Assembly: GCF_004340525.1 (NCBI RefSeq)
Contig: NZ_SLWX01000001.1
Span: forward strand, 248,001 to 312,000
DNA: 64,000 bases
Reading direction: 5' to 3'
From: Chromatocurvus halotolerans
GTDB taxonomy: Bacteria; Pseudomonadota; Gammaproteobacteria; Pseudomonadales; Halieaceae
A model generated the notes under the pieces. The model did no database searches and was not told where the DNA came from. It was given only the letters and a program-made list of their open reading frames with translations. The stretch's first letter is position 1. Each line of letters opens with the position of its first letter. Below are positions 16,390 to 26,256 of this stretch, piece by piece. The position numbers were made by a program, and so were the translations under genes.

Positions 16390-18471
16390 ATGCGCTCACA
16401 ACGCCTTTCTCAATTACCGCTGCTACCCCTGCTGCTCGGCCTGATCGGTACCCTCCTGACGGTATCGACCGCGCAGGCACAGACGCCTTTCTCACCCATG
16501 GATGTCTTTGAACTGGAGTGGGCGGACGACCCGCAGATATCTCCGGATGGCGAGCACGTGCTCTACCGCCGCATGGGCATGGACGCGCTCACGGATTCCC
16601 GCCGCGGCAACCTGTGGCTGGTGTCCGCGTCCGGCGAGGAACACCGCAAGCTCACCAGTTTCGAGGGCGCGGAGACCAGCGCGCGCTGGTCTCCGGATGG
16701 CTCGAGAATCGCCTACGTGCGCGAGAACGCGGACGCCGAAAGCAGCGATATCCACGTTTACTGGCTCACGTCGGGCGAGCACGCCCGGGTAACCCGCGTC
16801 AGCGGCACGCCCAACGAGCTGCGCTGGTCGCCGGATGGCGAGCAGATCGCCTTCAGCCTCACGGTCAAGAGCAAGCCCCCGCAGCTCGTCAGCATGCCGG
16901 AGGCCCCCGAGGGCGCAAGCTGGGCCGCAGCGGCGCGGGTCACTGACCGCATGTACCACGAGCGCGACGGCAGCGGCTACATCGAACCCGGCTTCACCCA
17001 TGTGTTCGTGGCACCGGCGGACGGCGGCAGCGCACGCCAGGTCAGCAGCGGTGATTTCCACCACCGGCATCCGGCATGGAGCCCGGACGCAAAGCAGCTT
17101 TACGTGAGCAGCAATCGCAGTGATGACTGGGAACACGACTTCCGCACCAGCCACCTCTACACGATCGATGTCGACAGCGGCGACATTCAGCAGATTACCG
17201 AGGATGACGGCCCCGCCTCGCAACCCGTGGTCTCACCCGATGGACGCTATCTGGCCTGGCTTGGCTTCACGGATCGTCGCCGCGCCTATCAGAATACCGA
17301 GCTGCGGATCGCGAGCAGAGATCCCCAGGCTGGCGATACCGGCGAGGGCTTCCGCCGTCTCGCCAGGGATCGGGATCTGAGCATCGACGCGGCGACGTGG
17401 GCAGCTGATAGCAGCGGCCTGTATGTCCTGTACGAGGAAAGCGGCAGCACGCGTCTCGGTCTGGTGACCCTGGACGGCGACTTTCGGGAACTCGCCCGCG
17501 ATATCGGCGGCACCAGCATCGGCAGACCCTATCCCGGAGGCTCGTTCTCCGTCTCTGCCAGCAACCGACTCGCCTTCAACATCACGCGCCCGGAATACCC
17601 GGCGGATGTCGCCATCCTTGACGGCACCCGGCAGACACGCCTGACCCACCTGAACCGCGAACTGCTCGCCTACCGTGACCTCGGCCGCACACAGGCCATC
17701 ACCTGGGAATCCTCCGCGGACGGCCGGGAAATCCAGGGCTGGATCATTACGCCCCCCGGTTTCGATCCGGAGCAGCAATACCCGCTGCTGGTGGAAAACC
17801 ACGGCGGCCCCATTCTCAATTACGGCGAACGCTTCTCGCCCGAGCTGCAGCTATTTGCGGCGGAGGGCTACGTGGTGTTCTACCCCAACCCCCGCGGCAG
17901 CACCGGCTATGGCGAGGACTTCTCGGACCTCCTCTACCACAACTACCCCGGTGAGGATTACGACGATGTCATGAGCGGTATCGACGCAGTCATTGAAAAG
18001 GGCTTTATCGACGAGGATCGCCTGTACGTTACCGGCGGCAGCGCCGGCGGCATCATGAGCGCCTGGATGATCGGCAAGTCCGACCGCTTCCGCGCCGCCG
18101 CCGTGGTCAAGCCGGTCATGAACTGGTACAGCAAGCTACTGAACGCCGACAACTGGTTCCAGTACTTCGAGGTTCGTTATCCCGGCGTGCCGTGGACAAA
18201 CCAGGAGGACTACATGCGCTTCTCCCCCATCTCCCTGGTCGGCAACGTGAATACCCCGACCCTGGTCATGGTGGGCATGGACGACCTGCGCACGCCCCCC
18301 TCCCAGGCCAAGCAGCTGTATCATGCGCTGAAGTACCGCAAGGTCGACACCGTGCTGGTGGAATTACCCGGCGCCTCGCACTTCATCGGCAAGCGGCCAA
18401 GCCAGATGATCAGCAAGGTGCTGCATATTCTGGAGTGGTTCCGCCGCTACGATGCGCCCGCCCCGGATTGA
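16390..18471 (+). CDS. S9 family peptidase (acylaminoacyl/dipeptidyl peptidase type), exported
   Basis: 693 residues with GGAGG six bases before the ATG. An N-terminal signal peptide (leucine-rich core, cleavage probably after TAQA, about residue 31) is followed by a beta-propeller with repeated SPDG blades (residues ~45-430) and a C-terminal alpha/beta hydrolase domain. The triad is the Ser of GGSAGG, the Asp of GMDDLRTP and the His of GASHFIG. Such enzymes remove N-terminal peptides or acylated residues in the periplasm and aid peptide scavenging. The gene stands alone; a GST gene follows 52 bp later. Confidence 0.92.
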   Translation: MRSQRLSQLPLLPLLLGLIGTLLTVSTAQAQTPFSPMDVFELEWADDPQISPDGEHVLYRRMGMDALTDSRRGNLWLVSASGEEHRKLTSFEGAETSARWSPDGSRIAYVRENADAESSDIHVYWLTSGEHARVTRVSGTPNELRWSPDGEQIAFSLTVKSKPPQLVSMPEAPEGASWAAAARVTDRMYHERDGSGYIEPGFTHVFVAPADGGSARQVSSGDFHHRHPAWSPDAKQLYVSSNRSDDWEHDFRTSHLYTIDVDSGDIQQITEDDGPASQPVVSPDGRYLAWLGFTDRRRAYQNTELRIASRDPQAGDTGEGFRRLARDRDLSIDAATWAADSSGLYVLYEESGSTRLGLVTLDGDFRELARDIGGTSIGRPYPGGSFSVSASNRLAFNITRPEYPADVAILDGTRQTRLTHLNRELLAYRDLGRTQAITWESSADGREIQGWIITPPGFDPEQQYPLLVENHGGPILNYGERFSPELQLFAAEGYVVFYPNPRGSTGYGEDFSDLLYHNYPGEDYDDVMSGIDAVIEKGFIDEDRLYVTGGSAGGIMSAWMIGKSDRFRAAAVVKPVMNWYSKLLNADNWFQYFEVRYPGVPWTNQEDYMRFSPISLVGNVNTPTLVMVGMDDLRTPPSQAKQLYHALKYRKVDTVLVELPGASHFIGKRPSQMISKVLHILEWFRRYDAPAPD

Positions 18472-18523
18472 GCCGGCTTCCCGAAACAACCCATTGGCTG
18501 ACCGCCAAACAAGGACACAACGC

Positions 18524-19186
18524 ATGATCACGCTGTACGGCTTTGCCTATTCCAACTACTACAACATCGTCAAGCATGCCCTGATGGCCAAGGGCATCGC
18601 CTTCGAGGAGCACAAGGTGTATCCCGGAGACGCCACGCTGCTGGATGCCAGCCCGCTGGGCAAGATTCCGGCCATCCGCACCGCCAACGGCGCAACGCTG
18701 TCTGAAACCAGCGTCATTCTTGACTATCTCGAGGACGCCTACCCGGAAACCCCGCTGCTGCCGGCTGACGCGGAAGCGCGGGGCAAGGTCCGGCAGCTGG
18801 CAAAGATTACCGAACTCTATCTCGAGCTGCCCGCACGACGCCTGCTGCCGTTTGCCCTCGGCGGTCGCCAGGCGCCGGATGCCGTAAAGGAAGAGGTGCG
18901 CGGCGTGCTCGAGCGCGGCATCGGCGCCATCAACACGCTCACACAGTTCTCGCCCTACTGCTGCGGCAGTGCGCTGACTACGGCGGATGTCACCCTGCGC
19001 TATGCCCTGGCGATCCCGAAGCTGGTCGGCCCGGGCCAGCTCGGCATGGATATCGTCGCCGCCATCGACGGGCTTGCCGAGTGGGACGCCATGATGAGCG
19101 AGGGTGATGTCGCCGCCAAAGTGGACGCCGACATGCAGGCCAACCGCGACGAATTCATGGCTTACGTGGCAAAAATGCAGGCGTGA
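18524..19186 (+). CDS. Glutathione S-transferase family protein
   Basis: 220 residues from an ATG with AAGGA upstream; the open frame extends further into the S9 gene but without a good start. The thioredoxin-fold N-domain shows LYGFAYSNYYNIVKHALMAKGI, SPLGKIPAI (cis-proline) and SETSVILDYLED, the glutathione-binding SES-type motif, followed by an all-helical C-domain (TTADVTLRYAL). The canonical N-terminal Ser/Tyr/Cys nucleophile position is occupied by SNYY. The substrate is not predictable. Its neighbours give no pathway clue. Confidence 0.87.
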   Translation: MITLYGFAYSNYYNIVKHALMAKGIAFEEHKVYPGDATLLDASPLGKIPAIRTANGATLSETSVILDYLEDAYPETPLLPADAEARGKVRQLAKITELYLELPARRLLPFALGGRQAPDAVKEEVRGVLERGIGAINTLTQFSPYCCGSALTTADVTLRYALAIPKLVGPGQLGMDIVAAIDGLAEWDAMMSEGDVAAKVDADMQANRDEFMAYVAKMQA

Positions 19187-19233
19187 TCCGGGCCTTCACT
19201 GACGGGGCAGCACCGCCTGAGCCGGGTGCGGAC

Positions 19234-20454
19234 TCACGCCAGCGACAGAAACAACCCGGCAATGGCGGCGCTCATGAGGTTGGCCATGAAACCGGCAAAC
19301 ACCGCGCGCAGGCCCAGCTCGGCGACATCGCTCCGACGCGAGGGGGCCAGTGTACCCAGCCCCCCCAGCAGTATCGCGATCGACGAGAAATTGGCGAAAC
19401 CGCACAGGGCAAATGACACCACCGCCTGGCTGTGCTGACTGAGCTGGCTGCGATCCTCGTAGAAGGTGGTGAAGGCGACAAACTCATTCAGCACCAGCTT
19501 CTGGCCAATCAGGTTACCGGCCACGGAGGCCTCGCCCCAGGGCACACCGAGCATGAACGCCAGCGGCCGGAACAGGGTCCCGAGCAACAGCTCCAGAGAC
19601 AGGGCCTCGACACCCACCGCATCCCCCATCCAGCCCAGAATGCCGTTCAGCAGGGCAATCAGGCCGATGAAGGCCAGCAGCATGGCGCCGATATTCACGG
19701 CCAGTGCCAGCCCATTCGCAGCACCGGCGGCGGCGGCATCGAAGACGTTGACGTGCGGCTCGTCCGCAATGCCGGTGGCAGCATCGGACACCTGCAGTGA
19801 CTCCGTTTCCGGCAGCAGCAGTTTTGCCATCAGCAGGCCACCGGGCGCGGCCATGAAACTGGCGGCAAGCAGGTATTTCATCTCGACACCCAGAGCCACA
19901 TAGCCCGCCAGCACCGAGCCGGCGACCGTTGCCATGCCGCCCACCATGACCGCAAACAGCTCCGAGCGCGTCATGCTCGGCAGGTAGGGTTTGATAACCA
20001 GCGGCGCTTCCGTCTGGCTGACAAAGATGTTTGCCGTCGCCGACAGGGATTCGGCGCGGCCAGTGCCCAACAACCAGCGCAGCGCACCGCCGATCACGCG
20101 AATCAGCCAGCCCATGATGCCGATGTAATAGAGAACGGCCACCAGGGACGAGAAGAAAATAATCACCGGCAGCACATGAAAGGCGAACACAAAGCCTATC
20201 TCGAACCGGCCAATGTCACCGAAAAGAAAATCGATCCCCGACTGGGCATACCCCAGTACACCCGAGACACGACTGGACAGCCATTCCAGACCCGCCCGCC
20301 CGGCAGGCACGTAAAGCACGATACCGGCGATAGCGACCTGCAGACCCAGTGCACCGCCCACCGTGCGCCAATTGACAGCACTGCGGTGAGCGGACGCAGC
20401 GTAGGCGATACCCAGCAACAGAACGATGCAGGCGACGCTGAGCGCCGTGGTCAC
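19234..20454 (-). CDS. nupC: Concentrative nucleoside transporter (NupC/CNT family)
   Basis: 406 residues from a GTG at 20454 that overlaps the udk stop codon (GTGA). Multiple hydrophobic helices and the CNT signatures [56 protein letters not shown] and [11 protein letters not shown] are present. CNT proteins import nucleosides with H+ or Na+ across the inner membrane. Coupling to uridine kinase makes a pyrimidine-nucleoside salvage unit, with uptake followed by phosphorylation to UMP/CMP. The length equals that of typical bacterial NupC. Confidence 0.92.
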   Translation of the reverse strand: MTTALSVACIVLLLGIAYAASAHRSAVNWRTVGGALGLQVAIAGIVLYVPAGRAGLEWLSSRVSGVLGYAQSGIDFLFGDIGRFEIGFVFAFHVLPVIIFFSSLVAVLYYIGIMGWLIRVIGGALRWLLGTGRAESLSATANIFVSQTEAPLVIKPYLPSMTRSELFAVMVGGMATVAGSVLAGYVALGVEMKYLLAASFMAAPGGLLMAKLLLPETESLQVSDAATGIADEPHVNVFDAAAAGAANGLALAVNIGAMLLAFIGLIALLNGILGWMGDAVGVEALSLELLLGTLFRPLAFMLGVPWGEASVAGNLIGQKLVLNEFVAFTTFYEDRSQLSQHSQAVVSFALCGFANFSSIAILLGGLGTLAPSRRSDVAELGLRAVFAGFMANLMSAAIAGLFLSLA

Positions 20455-21149
20455 GCCTTGATATCCGCAGTCGGGGACTCGCGCAGCAGGCCCAGCACCA
20501 TGCTGCCCACCACATCCAGCGCCACCGCGTTGCGACCGCCCCCGGTAATGACCATGTCCGCATAGCGGGCCGTGTTCTGGATGAACTCGTAATACATGGG
20601 GCGCACGGTGTTTTCGTACTGCTCGGTAATGGACTCCAGCGTGCGCCCCCGGTCCTGCATGTCGCGGGCAATTCGGCGCAGCAGACAGATATCCAGCGGC
20701 GTGTCGACGAAGAACTTGATATCGAATTCGGCGCGAAGGCCGGGGTCGCTGAGCAGCAGGATGCCCTCGACAATCACTACCGGCGCCGGCCTTACCCGCT
20801 CCACGTCGGCAGCACGGGTATGTTGGCTGTAATCGTACACCGGCACATCCACCGCTTCGCCCCGGCGCAGACACTGCAGGTGATGCTGAAGCAACTCCTG
20901 CTCGAGAGCCGCAGGATGGTCATAGTTGACCTTCTCCCGTGCCTCGAGCGACAGGTGACTCTGGTCGCGGTAGTAGGCGTCTTCCTTGATCAGGGCCAGG
21001 CCGAGGAGAGGCTCCAGTTCGGCAACCCGCTCGCGTATTGTCTGGGCAAAAAGCGTCTTTCCGGAGCCGGAAGGGCCGGCAATCGCAATAAAGCAGGGAA
21101 GCAAGGAAGATCTCCAGTCACACGGCTGTCGGCGGGGAGTGTAATCCAT
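20451..21149 (-). CDS. udk: Uridine kinase
   Basis: 232 residues from an ATG at 21149 (AGGGA six bases upstream). An alternative TTG at 21104 with GGAG in front would give 217 residues, closer to the E. coli protein (213). The P-loop AGPSGSGKT, the KEDAYYRDQ and NYDHPAALE motifs and [10 protein letters not shown] identify uridine kinase. The enzyme phosphorylates uridine and cytidine using a nucleoside triphosphate. The last codons overlap nupC, forming a salvage operon read from the region shared with the divergent histidine kinase. Confidence 0.92.
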   Translation of the reverse strand: MDYTPRRQPCDWRSSLLPCFIAIAGPSGSGKTLFAQTIRERVAELEPLLGLALIKEDAYYRDQSHLSLEAREKVNYDHPAALEQELLQHHLQCLRRGEAVDVPVYDYSQHTRAADVERVRPAPVVIVEGILLLSDPGLRAEFDIKFFVDTPLDICLLRRIARDMQDRGRTLESITEQYENTVRPMYYEFIQNTARYADMVITGGGRNAVALDVVGSMVLGLLRESPTADIKA

Positions 21150-21313
21150 GATGCGTCCCTGCGCATCGTGGCAAGCAATGAGGGCCACGCCCGGCATCGG
21201 CCCACGGCCTGTCTCGCCGGTCCGGGGCGGCGTTGCGCCATCTTCGACGGGTGATACACTGTCACACCTGACTTCGCAACCTGCGCAGTAACAGCGCATC
21301 CGGAGCGGCATAC

Positions 21314-22918
21314 ATGGACAGGAACTTCGATGACGCCAGAACCGGTGACCCCGTCATCGATGGCGCAGCGGCCGCAGTCACTGTCGAGGATCTCAGCAGC
21401 ATCGTCGAGCACTCGCTGAATGAAATCTATGTGTTCGGCCTGGAAACGCTGCGTTTTCTCTACGTGAATCAGCCCGCCCGCGACAACCTCGGGTACGCCG
21501 CCTCAGAACTCGCCGCCCTCACCCCGGTTGACCTGAAGCCGGAGTTAACGCGTGAACAGTTCACAGACCTGGTCGCGCCCCTGCGCGACGGGCGGCAGGA
21601 CAGGCTCGTCTTCGAAACGCGGCACCAGCGCAAGAATGGCAGTACCTACCCGGTGGAGGTTCACCTGCAGCCTGGCTATTATTCGGGCCAGCGGGTCGCC
21701 ACCGCGATCATTCTGGACATCACCGAGCGCGCGCGGGCGCAGGAAGCGCGGGAAGCCATGGAGCGGCAGCTGCAGCAGGCGCAGAAAATGGAGAGCCTGG
21801 GTATTCTTGCCGGTGGCATTGCCCATGACTTCAACAACATTCTCACCAGCATACTGGGCTTTGCCGATCTGGCGATGGAGGACATCGACGGCGCGCATCC
21901 GGCGAGGGAGCATATTTCGGAGCTGGTCAAGGGCGCGCGCCGTGGTGCCGAACTCACCCAGCAGATGCTGGCCTATTCCGGCAAGGGCAAGTTTGTCGTC
22001 GAGCCGGTCAATCTGCAGAGCCTGATCGCTGACATGGGACGTCTGCTACAGGTCTCCATTCCACGCTCCTGCGGCCTGCACTATCACTTCGCGCCCACGC
22101 TGCCGGCGATACGCGCCGATGCGACGCAGATACGCCAGGTGCTTCTCAACCTGATCATCAACGCCGCGGAGGCCATCGGTCCGGAGACCTCCGGGATCAT
22201 CAGCGTCACCACGGGAAGCCTCGACTGCGACGAGGATTATCTGCTCGACCTGTTTCCCAACGAATCCCTGCAGCCGGGGACTTACGTGTGCCTCGAAGTC
22301 TCGGACTCCGGCGCGGGAATGGATGAAACCACGCGCAAGCGCATCTTCGACCCTTTCTTCACCACCAAGGACACCGGTCGCGGTCTCGGCCTGTCGGCCA
22401 TTCTCGGCATCGTGCTGGGCCACGGCGGCAGCATCAAGGTTTACAGCGAGCCGGGCGCCGGCAGTAGCTTCAAGCTGCTTTTCCCCGCGCTTGCGGAAGC
22501 GGCCGACAGCATGCTGACCGAGACCGCACCGGCGAATCACTGGCAGGGGGCCGGCAAAGTGCTTGTGGTGGAAGACGAGGATCTGGTGCTGGCATTGGCA
22601 GAACAGCTCTTCCGGCGCATGGGCTTTGAGGTGATCACCAGCACTGACGGTGTCGAGGGTCTCGCCGCATTCCGTGAGCACCACGCCGATCTGCAGCTGG
22701 TCTTCCTCGACATGAACATGCCCAACATGGGGGGCGAGGAGGCATTCCGGGAAATGCGCCGGATCAATGCCAGTGTCCCCACACTGCTGTGCAGCGGCTA
22801 CAACGAGCAGACCGCGATCAACCGCTTCGCCGGCAAGGGCCTGGCCGGCTTTATACAGAAGCCCTACACCTATCGCACGCTCAGTGCAGTGGTGAAGGAC
22901 GTTATCGAGGGGGGGTGA
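21314..22918 (+). CDS. PAS-domain hybrid histidine kinase with C-terminal receiver
   Basis: 534 residues, no membrane segment. Residues ~25-140 form a PAS domain ending in ILDITERARAQEA. A HisKA domain follows with the phosphorylated histidine in GGIAHDFNNILTSI (His171), then an HATPase domain with LLNLIINAAEAI, VSDSGAGMD and GRGLGLSAILGIV. A receiver domain closes the protein (VVEDEDLVLALAE, phospho-acceptor Asp in VFLDMNMPNMGG, and Lys in IQKPY). This architecture is common in soluble signal kinases that phosphorylate their own receiver. No separate response regulator or phosphotransfer gene lies beside it. The 3' end overlaps a DUF501 gene by 17 bp, tail to tail. Confidence 0.93.
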   Translation: MDRNFDDARTGDPVIDGAAAAVTVEDLSSIVEHSLNEIYVFGLETLRFLYVNQPARDNLGYAASELAALTPVDLKPELTREQFTDLVAPLRDGRQDRLVFETRHQRKNGSTYPVEVHLQPGYYSGQRVATAIILDITERARAQEAREAMERQLQQAQKMESLGILAGGIAHDFNNILTSILGFADLAMEDIDGAHPAREHISELVKGARRGAELTQQMLAYSGKGKFVVEPVNLQSLIADMGRLLQVSIPRSCGLHYHFAPTLPAIRADATQIRQVLLNLIINAAEAIGPETSGIISVTTGSLDCDEDYLLDLFPNESLQPGTYVCLEVSDSGAGMDETTRKRIFDPFFTTKDTGRGLGLSAILGIVLGHGGSIKVYSEPGAGSSFKLLFPALAEAADSMLTETAPANHWQGAGKVLVVEDEDLVLALAEQLFRRMGFEVITSTDGVEGLAAFREHHADLQLVFLDMNMPNMGGEEAFREMRRINASVPTLLCSGYNEQTAINRFAGKGLAGFIQKPYTYRTLSAVVKDVIEGG

Positions 22919-23447
22919 CTACGGCAGCCACGCCCTGGTCTGCCGCGCCTTCGGCCCACAGGGCCTCCAGCATATTCCCAACGGTATTGGCCTCCACGAG
23001 GTGCGCGGCATACCAGGTGTGCAGGCAGCGTATGCGGGTGAAGTCCGCAATACCCCCGATGCCCCGCTGGCGGATGGCGGGCCACTGGCCGCTGGCGTCG
23101 AGGTGCACCCGCTCCGTGGCACTGAGAAAGGATTCGCGTCTCGCTATATGGCGGCGGTGATCGCTGGCCATCGCCGCCTGCAGCGCCGGATCGGCATCCA
23201 CGCGAGCCTGCAGCCGGGCGATCGTGCCGCGCGCCTCTGCCTGGTCAATCCGGTAGTTGATGGCCGGATCAATCAGCCAGTACAGCGTTGGAAATGGCTT
23301 TGCATTCACCACAGACGCCACGCGGATGACCACCGGGTGGCCCTCGCCGTCGGCCACGGCGACCTCGCGCAGTCCGCGGGGCTCGCGGCCGAGTCGTTCG
23401 GCAATCTGCCGCAGGGTGTTGTCGTCAACTTGACATTCAGTATCCAC
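22902..23447 (-). CDS. DUF501 family protein
   Basis: 181 residues from a GTG at 23447. The sequence shows the DUF501 pattern: an N-terminal IAERLGREPRGLREVAV, the central FPTLYWLIDPAINYRIDQAEARG, and the C-terminal CLHTWYAAHLVEANTVG with conserved His, Tyr and Trp residues. The family is widespread in bacteria and often lies near ppx and eno, but its function is unknown. Here it is divergent from the cobalamin riboswitch and converges on a histidine kinase gene. No signal peptide or transmembrane segment is visible. Confidence 0.85.
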   Translation of the reverse strand: MDTECQVDDNTLRQIAERLGREPRGLREVAVADGEGHPVVIRVASVVNAKPFPTLYWLIDPAINYRIDQAEARGTIARLQARVDADPALQAAMASDHRRHIARRESFLSATERVHLDASGQWPAIRQRGIGGIADFTRIRCLHTWYAAHLVEANTVGNMLEALWAEGAADQGVAAVVTPPR

Positions 23448-23544
23448 GGGGCAGGATTCTACCCTATCCCGCGGCCACTGGGGGACAGGAACACAGGCTG
23501 AATGTTTGACTTTGCAAGCCCCTCGCCCTACAGTCTGCGCCGTT

Positions 23545-23700
23545 CAGGGTGCCTGCCGATGCGTGCCAAGCACAGCATCTGGGCAGGTTAAATGGGAAGT
23601 CTGGTGAGCGGCGTGGCACTGCCCCGCGGCAAGTCCAGCGCTGCCCCCGCAACGGTAAGCGACAGCGCGTCGCAAGCCCGATACCTGCCCTGACACACGC
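23545..23700 (+). promoter_or_regulatory. Cobalamin (B12) riboswitch
   Basis: The leader contains the conserved class-I cobalamin elements in order: a 5' GGTGCC-like P1/P2 strand, GGGAAGTCTGGTG, the AGTCC strand followed by the B12 box with GCTGCCCCCGCAACGGTAAGC, and the closing AAGCCCGATACCTGCC. It lies about 100 bases before cobA, the first gene of a cobalamin-adenosylation and uptake operon, as expected for adenosylcobalamin-dependent repression. Outer limits are approximate because I did not fold the sequence. Confidence 0.93.
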
Positions 23701-23802
23701 AACGATGGAGCGGAGGGCTTCGTGCAAGGTTGCCGAATGCCCGCGCATTTAGTTCCCTTCTGGCCCTCTCTCAATCGCCACCCGGCTATTGAGGCAATTG
23801 CC

Positions 23803-24426
23803 ATGCATGACGACAACGACCAGAGCCAGCGCCGTGAGGCAAAACACCGACAGGCCATGGAAAAGCAGAAGGCCAGCGTGGATGCCAGTATCCAGGCGGC
23901 AGAGATCGAGCGCGGCGTGGCCATACTCCTGACGGGAAATGGCAAGGGAAAATCCAGCTCTGCCTTTGGCATGGTGATGCGCGCCCTCGGCTATGGCCAT
24001 CGGGTCGGCGTCATCCAGTTCATCAAGGGACAGCAGCTGTCGGGGGAAGAGCTCTATCTGCGCGACAAGTGTCCGGATGTCACCTTCTATCAGATGGGTA
24101 CCGGCTTCACCTGGGACACCCAGGATCGCAGCGGCGATATCGCCGCCGCCGAGCGCACCTGGGCCGAAGCGGTCCCGCTGCTGCGGGACCCCGCGTATGA
24201 CCTGGTGGTGCTCGACGAACTCACCTACATGCTGGCCTTCGACTACCTTCCCGAGGCCGCGGTGCTGGCGGCCATCGCTGATCGCCCGCGGGAACAGAGC
24301 GTCGTGGTGACCGGACGCGGTGGCGGCAGCGCCCTGCAGGACATCATGGATACCGTCTCGGAAGTCCGCGACGTGAAGCATGCCTTTGCCAGCGGCATCA
24401 AGGCGCGCAAGGGCGTGGACTACTGA
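23803..24426 (+). CDS. cobA: Cob(I)alamin adenosyltransferase (CobA/BtuR type)
   Basis: 207 residues. The ATG at 23803 has GAGG eight bases upstream and gives an N-terminus like E. coli BtuR (RREAKHRQAMEKQKASVDASI); an upstream in-frame ATG at 23722 lies close to the riboswitch and is less likely. The P-loop is TGNGKGKSSSAFG and the family motifs are RALGYGHRVGVIQFIKG, MGTGFTWDTQDRSGD and YDLVVLDELTYML. The enzyme transfers adenosyl from ATP to cob(I)alamin. It is directly controlled by the B12 riboswitch and followed by btuC, btuD and btuF-like genes. Confidence 0.95.
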   Translation: MHDDNDQSQRREAKHRQAMEKQKASVDASIQAAEIERGVAILLTGNGKGKSSSAFGMVMRALGYGHRVGVIQFIKGQQLSGEELYLRDKCPDVTFYQMGTGFTWDTQDRSGDIAAAERTWAEAVPLLRDPAYDLVVLDELTYMLAFDYLPEAAVLAAIADRPREQSVVVTGRGGGSALQDIMDTVSEVRDVKHAFASGIKARKGVDY

Positions 24427-24430
24427 TCCC

Positions 24431-25471
24431 GTGTACGGCGACCGCTCGTCCCGGGCCCGACGGGTTATCGCCGTACTCACCGGCCTGCAGCTACCGGCAC
24501 TGCTTCTCGGTGTTGCCCTCGGCGTGGTCGCGCTCTCCCCCGACGAGCTGCTGGGCGCGCTGGCAGACATGCTGCGCGGCGACACCTCCAGCCAGGCGGC
24601 ACTGATTGTCGGACATATCCGCCTGCCGCGAACACTGCTCGCCGCCGCCTGCGGCACTATCCTGGCTCTTTGCGGCGCGGTCACCCAGGGGCTGTTCCGC
24701 AACCCACTCGCCGATCCCTCGCTGATCGGCGTCACCGGCGGCGCCAGCCTTGGGGCGGCACTGGTCATGGTGCTCGCCGCACCGGCCGGTCTCGCGCTGA
24801 TGCTGGGCCTGGTTTCCGCGGGGGCTTTCCTTGGCGGCGCCGCGGCCGTGGTTCTGGTCTACCGCCTGGCGACCGACAGCAGCGGCACCTCTGTGGCCAC
24901 GATGTTGCTGGCGGGTATCGGCATCACCGCGCTGTCAGGCGCCGCAGTCAGCCTGCTGGAATTTCACGCCGACAACCAGATGCTGCGACGAATCAGCCTG
25001 TGGAAAATGGGCAGTTTCGACAATGCACGACTGCCGGAACTCGGTCTGGCGTTTGGCGTCACGGCCCTGCTCTGCACGGTTCTGCCGCGCTACGCCAGCG
25101 CGCTCAATGCCCTCCTGCTCGGCGAATCCGAGGCCTCTCATCTGGGCGTTGACGTGGCGCGGCTGAAGCGTCACCTGGTGGCCTGGGTCGCCCTCGGGGT
25201 CGGCGTGTCCGTGGCGCTGGCGGGAACCATTGCCTTTGTCGGCCTCGTTGTGCCGCACATGATCCGCCTGCTGACCGGTCCCGATCACCGTTACCTGCTG
25301 CCGGCATCGGCCCTGGCGGGCGCCCTGCTGCTGATGTGCGCAGATACGGCTGCAAGGCTGCTGGCGCCGCCGGCCGAGGTGCCGGTGGGCATACTCACCG
25401 CCCTGCTCGGCGTGCCGTTCTTCATGTCTTTGCTGCGTCAGCGGCGCCAGTTCGGACTGCCCGCCGCGTGA
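24431..25471 (+). CDS. btuC: FecCD-family ABC permease, vitamin B12 type (BtuC)
   Basis: 346 residues from a GTG five bases after cobA; an ATG at 24380 inside cobA is the alternative start. It is a polytopic inner-membrane protein with the FecCD/BtuC motifs IRLPRTLLAAACGTILALCGAVTQGLFRNPLADPSLIGVTGGASLGA, LLGESEASHLG and FVGLVVPHMIRLLTGPDHRYLLP, the latter including the coupling helix that contacts BtuD. FecCD permeases import siderophores, haem or cobalamin. The B12 riboswitch and cobA make cobalamin the likely substrate. The stop overlaps the ATPase start (GTGA). Confidence 0.9.
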   Translation: MYGDRSSRARRVIAVLTGLQLPALLLGVALGVVALSPDELLGALADMLRGDTSSQAALIVGHIRLPRTLLAAACGTILALCGAVTQGLFRNPLADPSLIGVTGGASLGAALVMVLAAPAGLALMLGLVSAGAFLGGAAAVVLVYRLATDSSGTSVATMLLAGIGITALSGAAVSLLEFHADNQMLRRISLWKMGSFDNARLPELGLAFGVTALLCTVLPRYASALNALLLGESEASHLGVDVARLKRHLVAWVALGVGVSVALAGTIAFVGLVVPHMIRLLTGPDHRYLLPASALAGALLLMCADTAARLLAPPAEVPVGILTALLGVPFFMSLLRQRRQFGLPAA

Positions 25472-26256
25472 CAACGCTGGCCCTTCACGACGCCAGTGCA
25501 GGGTGGGGGGCCTGCCCGGTACTCACCGGCATCAGCCTGCGCTGCAAGGCCGGCGATATTGTGGGGCTGCTGGGGCCGAACGGTGCCGGCAAGTCGACAC
25601 TGCTGCGCCTGATTGCCGGGGATACCGACCTGCTCGCCGGCAGCGCAGAGCTCGGCAGCAAGCCTCTGGCGAGCTGGTCTTCGGCCGCGCGGGCCCGGTG
25701 CATTGCCTATCTGCCGCAGGCTTCGTCACTGACCTTCCCCTTCACTGTATCCGAGGTCGTCGCCCTCGGCCGACTGCCTCACGCCGGCGGACGGCAATGC
25801 GACATGACGCTGGTCGAGTGGGCGCTGGCGGCGACCGACACACAGCCGATCGCCAACCGTCTGTACCCTCTGCTGTCGGGTGGAGAAAAACAGCGGGTGC
25901 AGCTCGCCCGCGTACTTTGCCAGCTGGAGACGGACGCCAGCGGTGGATCCCTTGACGGCAAGCTGCTCCTGCTGGATGAGCCCACCGCCGCACTGGACCT
26001 GCGTCACCAGCAGGACCTTGTGGCGCTGCTGCGGCAGCTGGCCGGGCGCGGCTGCACGGTGCTGGTTGCGCTGCACGATATCAACCTGCTGTCGAGCCTG
26101 TGTCATCGCGTCATGGTCGTAGACCGGGGACACGGTATCGCCCTGGGCACCCCGGCCGAGGTCTTCTCGGCGGATTTCCTGCAGTCCCTGTATGGCACGC
26201 CGCTTTGCGTCAGCACCCACCCCACTGGAGGATACCCGCTTGTTTTTCCGCAATAG
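25468..26256 (+). CDS. btuD: ABC transporter ATP-binding protein, vitamin B12 type (BtuD)
   Basis: 262 residues from the GTG overlapping btuC. Walker A is GPNGAGKST, the Q-loop is YLPQASS, the signature is LLSGGEKQRVQLARVL, Walker B is LLLLDEPTAALD and the switch His is in ALHDINL. This is the FecE/HmuV/BtuD branch of importer ATPases. The TTG start of the binding-protein gene overlaps the end of this gene. Cobalamin specificity is taken from the riboswitch and cobA. A stretch between the signature and Walker B (TDASGGSLDGK) is slightly longer than usual. Confidence 0.9.
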   Translation: MTTLALHDASAGWGACPVLTGISLRCKAGDIVGLLGPNGAGKSTLLRLIAGDTDLLAGSAELGSKPLASWSSAARARCIAYLPQASSLTFPFTVSEVVALGRLPHAGGRQCDMTLVEWALAATDTQPIANRLYPLLSGGEKQRVQLARVLCQLETDASGGSLDGKLLLLDEPTAALDLRHQQDLVALLRQLAGRGCTVLVALHDINLLSSLCHRVMVVDRGHGIALGTPAEVFSADFLQSLYGTPLCVSTHPTGGYPLVFPQ